In this document: positions 19,212-29,953 of the stretch, one piece after another | How the letters are laid out: each line of letters starts with the position of its first letter | Numbering within the stretch: the first letter of the stretch is position 1 | From: Providencia sp. PROV188 | GTDB lineage: Bacteria; Pseudomonadota; Gammaproteobacteria; Enterobacterales; Enterobacteriaceae | Assembly (NCBI RefSeq): GCF_027595165.1 | Contig: NZ_CP097291.1 | Location: forward strand, 2,356,001-2,420,000 | Reading direction: 5' to 3' | Length of the DNA stretch: 64,000 nt | Notes under the pieces: model-generated | What the model was told of the DNA's origin: nothing | Seen by the model: the letters and a program-made list of their open reading frames with translations, nothing else | Database searches by the model: none | Translations under genes and position numbers: made by a program

Positions 19212-20498
19212 TTATCCTTCTGTTTTCTCTAATAACATCATGACATGAGCCACGGTATGGAATGACCCACACACCACAATCACATCTTGTGGTCGCGCAT
19301 CCGCACATGCTTGTTGCCAAGCTGCTTCCACGGAATCAAACTCATGAGCACCGTCAACATGCTGACTAAGCTCAGTCACATCTGCACCACGAAACTCTCT
19401 TAGCGGCGCGAGATACCAGTCAGTTACTTGTTGGGATAAACAGGTTAATGTCCCTTGAATATCTTTATCCCCTAGCATTCCCACCACAGCACGAACTCGA
19501 CGACCTTCTGTCATCGGTAATTGTGCGAGTTTGGTGACTAAATAGCCTGCAGCATGAGGGTTATGGGCTACATCCAAGATCATTAACGGATGTTCTCCAA
19601 TGATCTGAAAACGTCCCGGTAACTGAGCAGTACTTAAACCTTGGTGGATAGATTGGTCAGTGATTTTCTGTGCTAGCTGGGAATCAATCTCCATCAGGCA
19701 GCTGATCACCCCCATCGCAGTTGCTGCATTGGCCAGCGGCACATTCGGTAAGGGTAAATTTTCCCATGAGCGCTGAGAACTTTCCCAAGACCAATGTTGC
19801 CCCTGCTCTTGGTAATGCCAATCCTTTCCACGACGAAACAGTATAGTGCCTATTTTATCGGCATAAGCGCCTATAGAAGCCGGCATATCAGGCTCGCCCA
19901 CCACACCATAATGACCTTGACGGAAAATACCCGCTTTCTCATGACCAATATGCTCTCGATCAGAACCTAGCCAATCGGTATGATCAAGCGCAATACTGGT
20001 GATTGCCGCGATATCCGCATCCACGACATTAGTTGCATCAAGGCGACCGCCTAACCCTACTTCAAGGATCACAATATCTAACTCAGCTTGCTTAAATAAT
20101 TGTAGTGCAGCTAAGGTGCCATATTCAAAGTAGGTTAATGAAATATTTCCACGCTGCGCTTCGATAGTCGCAAATGCTTGGCAAAACTCACTTTCAGTAA
20201 GCTCTTTACCTTGGATTCGGACGCGTTCCGTGTAGCGCACTAAATGTGGGGAACTGTAGACACCCACTTTCAAACCCGCAGCCATCAAAATAGACTCAAG
20301 TGTATGGCAGGTTGTGCCTTTACCGTTTGTGCCGGTGACAGTGATGACGCGAGGAGCAGGTTGAGTGAGATGCATTTGACGGGCAGCTTGCCCTACTCGT
20401 TCCAACCCCATATCAATATTTTGGCTATGCAGGTCAGTGAGATAAGAGAGCCAAGCCTCCAATGGAGACTTGGCTGTAGGAATGATTAGATTACTCAT
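19212..20498 (-). CDS. folC: Dihydrofolate synthase / folylpolyglutamate synthase
   Basis: 428 residues from the ATG at 20498; an adjacent in-frame ATG at 20501 is equally possible. Mur-ligase-like ATPase that adds glutamate to dihydropteroate and to folates. The P-loop is [27 protein letters not shown] and [11 protein letters not shown] are family motifs, and it ends with [12 protein letters not shown]. The start overlaps the last codons of accD, implying translational coupling; an in-frame extension further upstream inside accD is spurious. dedD follows after five bases. Confidence 0.96.
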   Translation of the reverse strand: MSNLIIPTAKSPLEAWLSYLTDLHSQNIDMGLERVGQAARQMHLTQPAPRVITVTGTNGKGTTCHTLESILMAAGLKVGVYSSPHLVRYTERVRIQGKELTESEFCQAFATIEAQRGNISLTYFEYGTLAALQLFKQAELDIVILEVGLGGRLDATNVVDADIAAITSIALDHTDWLGSDREHIGHEKAGIFRQGHYGVVGEPDMPASIGAYADKIGTILFRRGKDWHYQEQGQHWSWESSQRSWENLPLPNVPLANAATAMGVISCLMEIDSQLAQKITDQSIHQGLSTAQLPGRFQIIGEHPLMILDVAHNPHAAGYLVTKLAQLPMTEGRRVRAVVGMLGDKDIQGTLTCLSQQVTDWYLAPLREFRGADVTELSQHVDGAHEFDSVEAAWQQACADARPQDVIVVCGSFHTVAHVMMLLEKTEG

Positions 20499-21459
20499 CA
20501 TCTTTTTTATGTTTAACGCCTTTTGCTTTATCTGCACCATCGACAGCATCAGCAAGGTCAATTTCCACGTCAACCACTTCAACAACCAGCGCTGGTGCGG
20601 TGTTCAGACTTGGTTGATTGGTTAACATCGCTAGGACATCAGCCAGACGATCACGCATATCTTGACGACGCACGATCATGTCAATTGCCCCTTTTTCCAG
20701 CAGGAATTCACTGCGCTGGAAACCTTGAGGTAATTTTTCACGAACGGTCTGTTCGATAACGCGAGGACCCGCGAAGCCAATCAGTGCTTTAGGTTCAGCC
20801 ACGTTGATATCACCCAACATTGCTAAACTTGCAGAAACACCGCCCATGGTCGGGTCGGTCAGTACAGAAATGTACGGTAAGCCACGTTCTTGCATTTTCG
20901 CCAGTGCAGCACTGGTTTTCGCCATTTGCATCAGGGACAGCAGCGCTTCTTGCATACGCGCACCACCACTGGATGAGAAGCAAACTAATGGACAGTTATC
21001 TTCCAAAGCTTGTTCTACAGCACGGACAAAACGTGCCCCCACAACCGATGCCATTGAACCACCCATAAAGGAGAATTCAAATGCAGCGGCAACAACAGGC
21101 ATCTCTTTGAGCGTACCTTTCATCACGACGATAGCATCTTTTTCACCCGTCTCTTTCTGGGCGGAGCTAATTCTGTCTTTGTATTTTTTAGAGTCGCGGA
21201 ATTTGAGCACATCTTTTGGCTCTAATTCACTACCTAATTCCGTTGTTGAGTTTTCATCAAGGAAAGATTCAAGGCGTTGGCGAGCATGAATACGCATATG
21301 GTGGTCACATTTTGGACACACTTGTAGGTTACGCTCAAGCTCAGCACCGTAGAGGACTTGCCCACAGCTATCACATTTAGTCCAAACACCTTCAGGGATG
21401 TTTGCTTTATGGGATGGGGTTGAAGTACCTTTTTTTAAAATTTTCTCAATCCAGCTCAT
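20491..21459 (-). CDS. accD: Acetyl-CoA carboxylase carboxyltransferase beta subunit
   Basis: 322 residues (E. coli 304; the extra residues are a charged C-terminal tail). With AccA it transfers the carboxyl group from biotin to acetyl-CoA to form malonyl-CoA. An N-terminal zinc ribbon with C29, C32, C48 and C51 is visible, followed by the crotonase-like carboxyltransferase fold with [11 protein letters not shown] and [17 protein letters not shown] at 21459. The end overlaps folC by a few bases. Confidence 0.97.
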   Translation of the reverse strand: MSWIEKILKKGTSTPSHKANIPEGVWTKCDSCGQVLYGAELERNLQVCPKCDHHMRIHARQRLESFLDENSTTELGSELEPKDVLKFRDSKKYKDRISSAQKETGEKDAIVVMKGTLKEMPVVAAAFEFSFMGGSMASVVGARFVRAVEQALEDNCPLVCFSSSGGARMQEALLSLMQMAKTSAALAKMQERGLPYISVLTDPTMGGVSASLAMLGDINVAEPKALIGFAGPRVIEQTVREKLPQGFQRSEFLLEKGAIDMIVRRQDMRDRLADVLAMLTNQPSLNTAPALVVEVVDVEIDLADAVDGADKAKGVKHKKDDE

Positions 21460-21620
21460 TAATGGACCTTTTCGTCTGATTGCACTCTGACGACACTTCG
21501 AATAATACCATCACTGAATTTCAGATGGTGGTTATATAAGAAGCATCTATCAGTATGTTATTTTTTTGCCATTAAACCACAATGATATCTCACTGTAGAT
21601 AAAAACTTTTTTCAAACCGA

Positions 21621-22328
21621 TTATTGGTTATCGTTTTTTTGCGTCGCCGCACTCTTTTCTTTTGCCACTGCATTTTTTTCTTTTGCAGCAGCTCGACGGT
21701 GGCGAATAATTTCAATGACACCCGGCAGAATCGAAATAAAGATAATCGCGACTATCAGTAATTTCAAATTCTTTTGTACTATCGGTAAATCACCGAATAA
21801 ATACCCTGCATAGGTAAAGAGTAGCACCCATAATAACGCACCTGCCACATTATAAAAGGCAAAATGACGGTAAGACATTTTACCCATACCTGCAACGAAA
21901 GGTGCAAAGGTTCTCACGATAGGCACAAAACGCGCCAAAATAATCGCTTTTCCGCCATGTTTTTCATAAAACTGATGGGTTTTATCTAAATAGCTACGAC
22001 GGAAAATTTTTGAATCTGGGTTTTTAAACAGTTTTTCACCAAAGATACGTCCAATGGTGTAGTTCACTGCATCACCAATAATTGCCGCAATAATCATCAA
22101 CAACACCATGACGTGTACGTTTAAATCATTACTTGGCAATGCTGCTAACGCACCCGCGACAAATAATAAAGAATCCCCGGGAAGGAAAGGCGTAACCACC
22201 AGCCCCGTCTCACAGAATAGGATCAGGAATAAAATTCCGTAAACCCAAACACCATATTCGGCGACCAATTCCGCAAGATGCACATCAATATGTAAAATAA
22301 AATCAATGATAAAACTGATAAACTCCAT
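21621..22328 (-). CDS. dedA: DedA-family membrane protein
   Basis: 235 residues from the ATG at 22328 ([15 protein letters not shown]), with GAGGAAC just upstream; four earlier codons are open but not conserved. Multi-pass DedA/SNARE-associated (VTT) family protein. The family motifs [15 protein letters not shown] and [18 protein letters not shown] are present, including the paired arginines needed in relatives. DedA proteins are linked to membrane homeostasis and, in recent work, to undecaprenyl-phosphate or phospholipid flipping; the exact role of this paralogue is not established. The C-terminus is Lys/Ala-rich. Confidence 0.94.
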   Translation of the reverse strand: MEFISFIIDFILHIDVHLAELVAEYGVWVYGILFLILFCETGLVVTPFLPGDSLLFVAGALAALPSNDLNVHVMVLLMIIAAIIGDAVNYTIGRIFGEKLFKNPDSKIFRRSYLDKTHQFYEKHGGKAIILARFVPIVRTFAPFVAGMGKMSYRHFAFYNVAGALLWVLLFTYAGYLFGDLPIVQKNLKLLIVAIIFISILPGVIEIIRHRRAAAKEKNAVAKEKSAATQKNDNQ

Positions 22329-22363
22329 GGGGTTCCTCATGTGGAGATTTATATTAACGACCT

Positions 22364-23179
22364 TTACAGCAGCTCATCCGCAAGAAATAGAGGCCCCATC
22401 ACATTCTGTGGTAGGTCAAATTTTTCAGGATAATCCACGCTCACTAAATACAGTCCTTCCGCTTTGGCTGTCGCCGCCGCTTTCGTTCTATCTTTTAATT
22501 CTAGAAGATGTGCCATCCAATCAATGTCTTGATTACCACAGCCTATCTCCAACAAACTGCCAACAATATTTCTCACCATATGGTGTACAAACGCATTGGC
22601 TTTAATATCCACAACCACATAGTTTCCGTGACGCGTTACATTAACGTGCATCACATTACGCCAAGGGCTTTTTGACTGACACTGCACCGCGCGGAATGAG
22701 GTAAAATCACGCTCGCCCAGCAATGCTTGTGCCGCTTGGTGCATACGCTTTTCATCAAGGGGAAAATGAAAGTGCGTGACACCATTCGATAAAATTGCAG
22801 GTCGATAACGGTGATTAAAAATCACATAACGATATCGACGTGCCGTTGCACTAAAACGCGCATGAAACTCATCATCCACAGGTTTACACCAGCGAACCGC
22901 AATATCGTCAGGAAGGTGGGTATTTGCTCCCATCGTCCATGCCGCCTCTTTACGGTTAGCTGAAGTTTCAAAATGCACCACCTGCCCAGTCGCATGAACA
23001 CCTGCATCCGTACGTCCCGCACAATTGACGGTGATTGGCTCCGCGGCAATTTTAGACAGGGCAACCTCAAGGCAACCCTGTACGCTTTTCACTTCTTGCT
23101 GGCGTTGCCAACCATAATAACGGCTACCGTTATACTCAATTCCGAGGGCAATGCGATGCAGCTTTGGGGACTCCGACAT
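22364..23179 (-). CDS. truA: tRNA pseudouridine synthase A
   Basis: 271 residues (E. coli 270). Isomerises uridines 38-40 in the anticodon arm of many tRNAs. [16 protein letters not shown] carries the catalytic aspartate (in GRTDAG, near residue 60), and [13 protein letters not shown] near residue 205 is the second family signature. The ATG overlaps the usg stop in TAATG, so the two are translationally coupled. dedA follows downstream. Confidence 0.97.
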   Translation of the reverse strand: MSESPKLHRIALGIEYNGSRYYGWQRQQEVKSVQGCLEVALSKIAAEPITVNCAGRTDAGVHATGQVVHFETSANRKEAAWTMGANTHLPDDIAVRWCKPVDDEFHARFSATARRYRYVIFNHRYRPAILSNGVTHFHFPLDEKRMHQAAQALLGERDFTSFRAVQCQSKSPWRNVMHVNVTRHGNYVVVDIKANAFVHHMVRNIVGSLLEIGCGNQDIDWMAHLLELKDRTKAAATAKAEGLYLVSVDYPEKFDLPQNVMGPLFLADELL

Positions 23180-24189
23180 TAGTAATACAGCTCCTGAGCC
23201 AGTTTTTCTGCTGTCTCAACCGCCATTAACGCACCACCAAAACGAACGTTATCCGCCACTGACCAGAACTGTAAAATTTCCGGTATACCATAATCGTTAC
23301 GAATACAGCCAATGCTTAAGAAATCATTACCTGATGCGTCAGTCACTTGAGTTGGATAATCACCCTCTTCTGAGACCTGAATATCATCAAAACGTTCAAA
23401 TTCTTCGCTCGCTTCTTCTGCGCTAACTGGGCGTAGAGTTTCTAAGTGCACCACTTGCGCATTACCATAGAATACCGGTGACTGAATAAAGCTTACGGAG
23501 ACTGGCAAACCATCGTCTTGCAGCACTTTACGAACTTGCTCAACTAAACGGCGCTCTTGCACAACACTGCCTTCACCATCCGCTAATAATGGCAGCATAT
23601 TAAAGGCTAATTGCTTAGTAAAACGACCTTCTTCCGCAGGGATACCATTCAATAAACGCGCACTTTGACCCGCTAATTCATCCACAGCCGCTTTACCGTA
23701 CGCTGACATCGACAGCATATTGGTAAGTGTAATGCGTCCTAACCCAGCCGCGTCCACTAACGGTTTGATAGACGTTAAGAGTTGGCTAACGTAACTGTCT
23801 GCCACCGAAATAATATTGCGATTACGATAATCCGCTAATACTTGCGGGTTAACTCCCGGTACCACTAATGGTACATCAGGGTCTAACGCAAAAATACCGC
23901 TGTTATCAATCACAATGCAGCCTTCTTGCGCCGCTAATTCCGCATACTGTGCTGCGGCTTCCTCGCCTGCCGCGAAAAAGGCAATTTGTGCCTGCGACCA
24001 ATCGAAATCCGCGACATCTTGCACTAGATAACTTTTACCGTTGAAGCGAATGCTCTCCCCTGCACTACGCTCACTGGCTAGTAAATAAAGCTCACCAACG
24101 GGAAACTCTCTTTCTTGAAGCAGGGAAAGAATACCTTCGCCCACTGCGCCGGTTGCCCCGAGTAATGCAATATTCCAACCTTCTGTCAT
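23179..24189 (-). CDS. usg: USG-1 protein, aspartate-semialdehyde dehydrogenase homologue
   Basis: 336 residues (E. coli 337), homologous to Asd. The N-terminal NAD(P)-binding motif [15 protein letters not shown] is intact, but where Asd has its catalytic cysteine (NC-T) this protein reads [10 protein letters not shown], so it is unlikely to be an active semialdehyde dehydrogenase. This loss is normal for USG-1; the true function is unknown. It sits between pdxB and truA as in E. coli. Confidence 0.92.
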   Translation of the reverse strand: MTEGWNIALLGATGAVGEGILSLLQEREFPVGELYLLASERSAGESIRFNGKSYLVQDVADFDWSQAQIAFFAAGEEAAAQYAELAAQEGCIVIDNSGIFALDPDVPLVVPGVNPQVLADYRNRNIISVADSYVSQLLTSIKPLVDAAGLGRITLTNMLSMSAYGKAAVDELAGQSARLLNGIPAEEGRFTKQLAFNMLPLLADGEGSVVQERRLVEQVRKVLQDDGLPVSVSFIQSPVFYGNAQVVHLETLRPVSAEEASEEFERFDDIQVSEEGDYPTQVTDASGNDFLSIGCIRNDYGIPEILQFWSVADNVRFGGALMAVETAEKLAQELYY

Positions 24190-24261
24190 GGTTTTTCCTC
24201 TAAAAAATCAAAGTGAAACAAGCCGTGATTAGCCGCTTATTTCACCTAAAAGAATCTGTTA

Positions 24262-25386
24262 TTAAATTTTTGCGTTAAAGCCTAATTCGCTCAGTAACTG
24301 GGCTGTCTCTTGGCTATCGCATTGAACTGTTAACGATGACCATTCACGGCGTTCTTGGTAGTGTTTACGTAATTTATCGAACTCACCGGGAATGCCAGCC
24401 ACTGCGCGCAACGATGCATCATCACGGCGCACATCATACACGAGATGCACTAATCTTTTGAGCTGGCTTTGCGTTAATTTACCATTGAAATTAATGCAGT
24501 CGATATCCGGTTTCGGTAACAGCGATGCCAGAGATACATTAGTAGGCTTACCTAGGAATTCGCAATAAGCTTCAAAGACTTGGGTTGTTCCTCGTGCTTT
24601 ACCCTCTAAAGTATAGCCTGCAATATGCGGCGTACCGATATCCACATACGCCAGTAATTCTGTATCCAGATCAGGCTCAGGCTCCCACACATCCAATACC
24701 ACACTCAGCGGCTTACCTTGCTCAAGCAACTGTAATAGCGCTTGGTTATCCACCACTTCACCACGGCTCGCATTCACCAAAATGGTACCGTCGCGTAAAT
24801 TTGCTAGTCGAGATTCATCCATTAAATGGAAGGTAGAATATTCGCCTTCCATGTTGAGCGGTGTATGGAAGGTTAAAATATCAGCCTGCTCCAGTAGCGA
24901 ATCGAATGGAACAAAAACTTCTTGGTCGCCTTTATCTGCTCGAGGAGGGTCACATAATACGGTATTCACGCCCCACGCTTGCAGACGTTTATACAAACGC
25001 CCTCCCACATTACCAACCCCGACTATCCCAACGGTTTTATCGCGTAAATCAAAGTTATCGCGTTCCGCCAGCATCAGTAATGCAGAAAAAACATACTCAA
25101 CGACAGCAATGGCATTGCACCCTGGCGCTGAAGAGAATCCAATATTGGCTTCGGCAAGCCACTGGGTATCAACGTGGTCAAACCCTGCTGTTGCCGTGCC
25201 GACGAATTTTACTGGCGTATTACTCAGTAATGATTTATTCACTTTGGTAATTGAGCGCACCATTAATGCATCTGCATCAACCAGTTCCTGTTCTGGCACT
25301 GGGCGCCCTGGTACTGCTTTAACTTCGCCTAGCTCACTAAACAGTGTTTGAGCATATGGCATGTTTTCATCAACCAAAATTTTCAC
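24262..25386 (-). CDS. pdxB: Erythronate-4-phosphate dehydrogenase
   Basis: 374 residues (E. coli 378), GTG start at 25386. Oxidises 4-phosphoerythronate in pyridoxal 5'-phosphate synthesis. D-2-hydroxyacid dehydrogenase fold: [17 protein letters not shown] is the NAD-binding glycine motif near residue 120, [13 protein letters not shown] and the catalytic [10 protein letters not shown] (His near 254) follow, and there is a PdxB-specific C-terminal domain. First gene of the pdxB-usg-truA-dedA run. Confidence 0.96.
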   Translation of the reverse strand: MKILVDENMPYAQTLFSELGEVKAVPGRPVPEQELVDADALMVRSITKVNKSLLSNTPVKFVGTATAGFDHVDTQWLAEANIGFSSAPGCNAIAVVEYVFSALLMLAERDNFDLRDKTVGIVGVGNVGGRLYKRLQAWGVNTVLCDPPRADKGDQEVFVPFDSLLEQADILTFHTPLNMEGEYSTFHLMDESRLANLRDGTILVNASRGEVVDNQALLQLLEQGKPLSVVLDVWEPEPDLDTELLAYVDIGTPHIAGYTLEGKARGTTQVFEAYCEFLGKPTNVSLASLLPKPDIDCINFNGKLTQSQLKRLVHLVYDVRRDDASLRAVAGIPGEFDKLRKHYQERREWSSLTVQCDSQETAQLLSELGFNAKI

Positions 25387-25652
25387 GGAATTCGTCCCAA
25401 TAGAATGTGTGTCATGCCCGATTTGGCTGCCACACTATACTCCAAATCGTCGATAGGCTGAATCATTTACATGACAATGCTTTTGGTTGAAATTGATAGT
25501 CTATTCGGCGATATTTAATTTTTCTTTTTATTAAACAATCTTACAGATGAGTCTGACTATCTAATCTAAAGAATTTCATGTTTAATCAGCAAAACCACAT
25601 TAAAAGTTATTCATTTTTCAGGAAGGCATTTATTTTGAAAGGCATATTGATT

Positions 25653-26516
25653 GTGAAAAAAGTATTACTGTCGCTTCCCCTAATGTGCTCGTTTTATGCC
25701 TATGCTGGCGACCAAAACTGCTCGACGGACACCATCGCCATCAACAACTTTAATAATTTCGTCTTTGCCCAAGAGCGCCCATTTAACGACTCATTAAAAG
25801 CAATGAACTCACGCACCACCAGTCAAGATGATTACATCAACAATACGGTTCAAACGAAGTTTGATGATTGTGGAGCCCTAATTGAGTTAACTGGTCATGA
25901 AGTTATCAAATTCAGCATCCACGACAGTGTATCCGTCAAATCCATTGATATGAGCATGAAAAAAAATGGCAACGGTTGGGACTACAAATCCGCATTTAAG
26001 CTGTCTGTTATTAATCAAGATAATGTTGAAAAAACTATCTTACAGCAAAAAATGAACGGAAAGTTTTTCACTGATCAGAATGGAAAAATAACCGAAGCCA
26101 AAGATTCTTCTTATACGACAACCCTCGATAAAGAGCGCATGTTAACAAGAGCAGTCACCACTTTTTTAACTGATGATAAAGGACGATTATCTGAATCCAA
26201 CCGAGTCAGTACGCTAGAAAATGATAGTGTGAAAACAGCCTTCCTCTATGATGCGAAAAATCGCTTAGTTCGCATGCAGTCTGACTCAACCGTCAAAGAG
26301 TTTACCTATGATGATGATGACAGAATGTTAACCAACAAAACCATTGAAGAATTTTTTACCACCGAAACAACCGCGACCACCTGTAACAGCTGGAATACGT
26401 TCGGAAGGTGCACCGACGCGGAAAAAAAGATCACCACATTAATTAAAGATGAACACGGAGGGAAAGATAGCGTGTACAACTACCACGCTAATATCAAATA
26501 CAATTATGTATATTGA
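25653..26516 (+). CDS. Exported YnfC-like (UPF0257) protein
   Basis: 287 residues if started at the GTG at 25653, which yields a clean signal peptide (KKVLLSLPLMCSFYAYA, cleavage likely before GDQ). An ATG at 25578 would add 25 residues that make a poor export signal, so the start is uncertain. The body contains YD-type elements (FLYDAKNRLVRMQ, FTYDDDDRML) and resembles E. coli YnfC in overall plan and in its ending, but YnfC is a lipoprotein and this protein has no lipobox. Periplasmic or secreted; function unknown. Convergent with the AraC-family gene. Confidence 0.7.
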   Translation: MKKVLLSLPLMCSFYAYAGDQNCSTDTIAINNFNNFVFAQERPFNDSLKAMNSRTTSQDDYINNTVQTKFDDCGALIELTGHEVIKFSIHDSVSVKSIDMSMKKNGNGWDYKSAFKLSVINQDNVEKTILQQKMNGKFFTDQNGKITEAKDSSYTTTLDKERMLTRAVTTFLTDDKGRLSESNRVSTLENDSVKTAFLYDAKNRLVRMQSDSTVKEFTYDDDDRMLTNKTIEEFFTTETTATTCNSWNTFGRCTDAEKKITTLIKDEHGGKDSVYNYHANIKYNYVY

Positions 26517-26527
26517 TTTTCCCTCTA

Positions 26528-27325
26528 CTATGGGGTCAGCTCTTTCATTCGAAACCGGTCTGGAGTGACCCCTGAAATTTGCTGGAACATCGCAATAAAT
26601 GCAGATGCCGAGCTATACCCCACATCCAAAGCAACTTCATGGACACTTTTACCTTTATCCAATCCAGCCACTGCATGTAAGTAACGTAGTCGCTGGCGCC
26701 ACTCACTGAATGACATACCCAGCTCTTGTTGGCAACGGCGAGATAATGTTCGCTCCGAGGTATAAGCCCGCTTTGCCCACTGGGCGAGCGTTGTATTATC
26801 CGCAGGGTCTTGCTGTAGCTCCGCTAAAATAGGCGCTAACAATTTATCTTTGCTGGTGGGTAAATAAGTATCTTGGCATGGCGAAATAGCAAATTGGTCA
26901 ATCAATACCTCCCCCAAACGAATATCCTGCTCGGTTTCGGGCTGAACAATGCCCCGTTGATACATATCCGTCATGATCGTATGGAAAATGGGGCTTAATC
27001 GCACAACACATGCCTTACTAGCAAGTCGCGGTGTATAAGATTGGGCAAAATCAATAATGCGAAATTTGACACTCTGCTTATTAAAACTCGCATGTTGGGT
27101 ATTAGCGGGGATCCAGATGCAAAACTCTGGCGGTGCCATATAATGCTTGCCTTCCACTTCCATTTCCATAATCCCACAGACCACATACAGCAATTGACCA
27201 AAGGTATGGGAATGGGATTTGTATTCGGTTTGCTGGTTGATCTGCTCATGACGCAAGGCAATAAATTCAGGCTCAATAATATTGCATTCGTTAATTTGCA
27301 GAACATCACTTTTTAAATTATTCAT
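26528..27325 (-). CDS. AraC-family transcriptional regulator (NimR-like)
   Basis: 265 residues. An N-terminal cupin sensor domain (about 15-110; HSHTFGQLLYVV, then PEFCIWIPANTQH) precedes a C-terminal AraC double helix-turn-helix (about 175-260) with SERTLSRRCQQELGMSF and VALDVGYSSASAFIAMFQ. The arrangement resembles E. coli NimR (YeaM). It is divergent from the EamA transporter gene at 27424, its likely target, with an inverted repeat between them. Confidence 0.88.
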   Translation of the reverse strand: MNNLKSDVLQINECNIIEPEFIALRHEQINQQTEYKSHSHTFGQLLYVVCGIMEMEVEGKHYMAPPEFCIWIPANTQHASFNKQSVKFRIIDFAQSYTPRLASKACVVRLSPIFHTIMTDMYQRGIVQPETEQDIRLGEVLIDQFAISPCQDTYLPTSKDKLLAPILAELQQDPADNTTLAQWAKRAYTSERTLSRRCQQELGMSFSEWRQRLRYLHAVAGLDKGKSVHEVALDVGYSSASAFIAMFQQISGVTPDRFRMKELTP

Positions 27326-27339
27326 AAGCTGTCTGAAAA

Positions 27340-27384
27340 GCGTTATCGATTGTCTGAATATCAGTATATATAATATTTCGGACA
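27340..27384. promoter_or_regulatory. Candidate operator between araC-type regulator and EamA transporter
   Basis: GTCTGAA occurs at about 27341 and again at 27352. The second copy, TGTCTGAATAT (27351-27361), faces ATATTTCGGACA (27373-27384) as an imperfect inverted repeat. This lies in the divergent promoter region and is a plausible site for the AraC-type protein. Confidence 0.45.
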
Positions 27385-27423
27385 GATGTATACTCCTGTG
27401 ACTGATTAGGGAGAACGTTGTTA

Positions 27424-28344
27424 ATGAAATATTTCCTGTTTCCGCTGACCGCGGTTTTATTATGGTCCATCAATGCCATCGTCAACAAAGCCGCTGCAAC
27501 GGCAATTGACCCTGCTGCTATTTCGTTTTATCGCTGGGCTCTGGCATTTTTAGTCATGACCCCATTTGTTCTGCGCTCGGTACTGCGCAATGCCAAAGTG
27601 GTTAAACAACATTGGTGGCAACTGGCCATCTTAGGTGCTTTGGGGATGATGCTGTATCAAAGTTTGGCTTACTATGCCGCACACACAGTAAGCGCGACAT
27701 TTATGGGTGTTATGAACTCATTTATTCCGCTATTAACTGTGGTGATTAGTATTTTCGTTCTGAGGGTGATCCCAACCGTTGGGATTGTTATTGGTTCCGT
27801 TCTATCTTTGTTTGGATTGGCTTGGTTAGTCAGCCAAGGGAACCCAAGTTCATTACTGGATAATGGATTGGGTCAAGGCGAATTGCTGATGATCGTCGCT
27901 TCCGCCGCTTATGCCTTATACGGAGTATTAACTAAGCGTTGGTCTATTCAGCTATCGAGTTGGGATTCACTGTACGTGCAAGTCTTCTTTGGCGTTTTAT
28001 TATTAATTCCAAACTTCTTGATGGCAGATGATGTGAGCCTTAACAGCAATAATATCGGGTTAGTTTTATTCGCAGGGATTGCTGCATCGATTCTGGCTCC
28101 AGCAATGTGGATCCAAGGCGTGCTCCGCTTAGGCGCCAATACCACCTCTATCTTTATGAACCTCGCGCCGGTATTTACTGCCATTATCGCGGTATTCACA
28201 CTTGGGGAAGAGTTAAAGAGTTACCACTTAATTGGGGGCGGAATCGTGTTACTTGGCGTGATGTTAGCTCAACAGCTGCGCACCCCGCTCACCCAGCTAT
28301 TTTCTCGCAAGAAAAAAGCGTTAGAAGAAGAGACTTGCCAGTAA
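27424..28344 (+). CDS. EamA/DMT-family transporter
   Basis: 306 residues from the ATG at 27424 (a TTG two codons earlier is possible). Ten predicted membrane segments in two EamA halves; the first starts LTAVLLWSINAIVNKAA, the second around LLMIVASAAYALYGVLTKRW. The family exports metabolites or amino acids; the substrate is unknown. Probably regulated by the divergent AraC-family protein. The C-terminus is basic and cytosolic. A strong terminator follows. Confidence 0.9.
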   Translation: MKYFLFPLTAVLLWSINAIVNKAAATAIDPAAISFYRWALAFLVMTPFVLRSVLRNAKVVKQHWWQLAILGALGMMLYQSLAYYAAHTVSATFMGVMNSFIPLLTVVISIFVLRVIPTVGIVIGSVLSLFGLAWLVSQGNPSSLLDNGLGQGELLMIVASAAYALYGVLTKRWSIQLSSWDSLYVQVFFGVLLLIPNFLMADDVSLNSNNIGLVLFAGIAASILAPAMWIQGVLRLGANTTSIFMNLAPVFTAIIAVFTLGEELKSYHLIGGGIVLLGVMLAQQLRTPLTQLFSRKKKALEEETCQ

Positions 28345-28368
28345 GCCACATTAATAGTTCGATTGATT

Positions 28369-28417
28369 AAAAGCCCCATAAACCTACTTCAAGGTTATGG
28401 GGCTTTGTTTATTTTAT
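28369..28417 (+). terminator. Terminator of the EamA transporter gene
   Basis: AAAGCCCCATAA...CCT pairs with AGGTTATGGGGCTTT (28392-28406) with one bulge and is followed by GTTTATTTT. Confidence 0.85.
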
Positions 28418-28444
28418 GCCTTTCCGGCTAATTACACAGATCAA

Positions 28445-28494
28445 TTGCACCTAAAAAGGTGTGTAAATTTGATAATGACCGTTTTTAGGTGCAA
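28445..28494. repeat. 13-bp perfect inverted repeat between EamA gene and tctE
   Basis: TTGCACCTAAAAA (28445-28457) and TTTTTAGGTGCAA (28482-28494) are perfect inverted copies separated by 24 bases. No T-run follows. It may serve as the tctDE transcript end, a protein-binding site, or a small element remnant. Confidence 0.6.
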
Positions 28495-28516
28495 CTAGAT
28501 AATAGCAGAGTACCCA

Positions 28517-29953
28517 CTAAGCTTTCTTCGGTGCCCGGCTCGCTTTCAAAGTGATACGTACCAACAGGCCGCCGAGATGCTCACTCTTTAACAGCTGCAA
28601 TTCTGAGCCGTGATAACTGGCGATATCTTTTACAAGCGCCAAACCCAACCCTGAACCTTCCAGCCCTTTGGCATTATTCAAGCGCATGAAGGCTTTTAAT
28701 GAGCGGTGAATATATTTATTTTCGATACCAGGTCCTGAGTCTTCAATTTCCAACTTGATCATCGACTTATGACTTTCATCTGCAATAATACGTACCGTGA
28801 CAATCCCCTTCTCTGGGGTATATTTAATCGCATTATCGATTAAGTTCGCGCACATTTCCGCCAGCAAAATAGCATCCCCTTTCACCCAACAATGTTCTAG
28901 CCCCTCATAGCCTAAATCAATCTGCTTACTTTCGGATTGCCCTAAGCGGGTAAAACAGACTTGCTGAACAATTTCGACCAAATTAACTGCACGATAAAGC
29001 CTGATCGCCTCTTTTTCGTGCTCTTTTAAACGGGCAAGCTGCAATAACCGATCAGTTAATACAATGGTGTTATCCAAAGTTTTATTAATCGCCTGCAAAC
29101 TTTGCTGTTTCTGTTGCTCATCATCGCTATTAAGAGCCACCGAAACTTGAGTTTTTAATACGGCTAACGGGGTTTTTAATTGATGGGAAGCATCTGCACT
29201 GAAACGCTCTTGGCGTTTTAACATACGCCTTAATCGCTCCACATAGCGGTTCAATGCATCCACCAGAGGCGAAAGTTCTGACCATGGCAACACATTCGGG
29301 ATTGGAGTTAGGTCATTCGCGGCACGACCCAACATGAGATTAGAAAGTTTTTTCAACGGTGTTAATAACTTACGTAATAGCAAATACGCCAATATCAGCG
29401 TCACAACCACCACAGTACCTTGGCTCATCAAAGCCGAGATCAGCAATTGATTGGCAAAATCTTGCCGAGCATACACCGTTTCAGCGACGCGGATCTCCAC
29501 CATGCCTTGGATCCCACCTTCATTAATCGGTTGGAAAAAGGTCGCTACGCGAATGGGAAGCCCCATATATTCCGCATCATAAAAGTAGACTAAGGCCGTG
29601 TAATGTTGAGAGCGCATCCAGTAAGGGGGGATTGGCGGTAGGTCATCATAGCCAGAAATGGTCTCCCCATGAGGAGCGATGACTTGATAAAACAGACGGT
29701 CATTATTGTTCAGTTCAAAGCTATCAAGTACCACGTAAGGCACATTCACGGAAAGATGTTCATCCACAACTTGTAATCGCTCCGCCACCGTTCTCGCCGA
29801 CGCCAGTAATGTCCGGTCATAGGCGAGGTTTGCAGCGTTTTTGGCGCTGTAATAGTGGGTATACACGGAGAAACTTCCCAACAAAATGAGGGGGATACCG
29901 AAAAAAAGCAGCAACTGATGAAAGAGAGAGCGTGGATGAGAGACTAATTTCAT
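28517..29953 (-). CDS. tctE: Sensor histidine kinase TctE
   Basis: 478 residues. An N-terminal membrane helix (about 12-30), a periplasmic sensor domain, a second helix near 165-190, HAMP-like region, then the HisKA dimerisation domain with the phospho-accepting His in FSADASHQLKTPLAVLK, and the HATPase domain (NLIDNAIKYTPEKG; GSGLGLALVKDI). It partners TctD and should sense tricarboxylates. Its ATG overlaps the tctD stop by four bases. Divergent to the tctCBA transporter genes. Confidence 0.93.
   Translation of the reverse strand: MKLVSHPRSLFHQLLLFFGIPLILLGSFSVYTHYYSAKNAANLAYDRTLLASARTVAERLQVVDEHLSVNVPYVVLDSFELNNNDRLFYQVIAPHGETISGYDDLPPIPPYWMRSQHYTALVYFYDAEYMGLPIRVATFFQPINEGGIQGMVEIRVAETVYARQDFANQLLISALMSQGTVVVVTLILAYLLLRKLLTPLKKLSNLMLGRAANDLTPIPNVLPWSELSPLVDALNRYVERLRRMLKRQERFSADASHQLKTPLAVLKTQVSVALNSDDEQQKQQSLQAINKTLDNTIVLTDRLLQLARLKEHEKEAIRLYRAVNLVEIVQQVCFTRLGQSESKQIDLGYEGLEHCWVKGDAILLAEMCANLIDNAIKYTPEKGIVTVRIIADESHKSMIKLEIEDSGPGIENKYIHRSLKAFMRLNNAKGLEGSGLGLALVKDIASYHGSELQLLKSEHLGGLLVRITLKASRAPKKA

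Noticed and set aside
20804..21289. Plus-strand 161-codon frame
   Set aside because: Antisense to accD, whose zinc-ribbon and carboxyltransferase motifs are clear.
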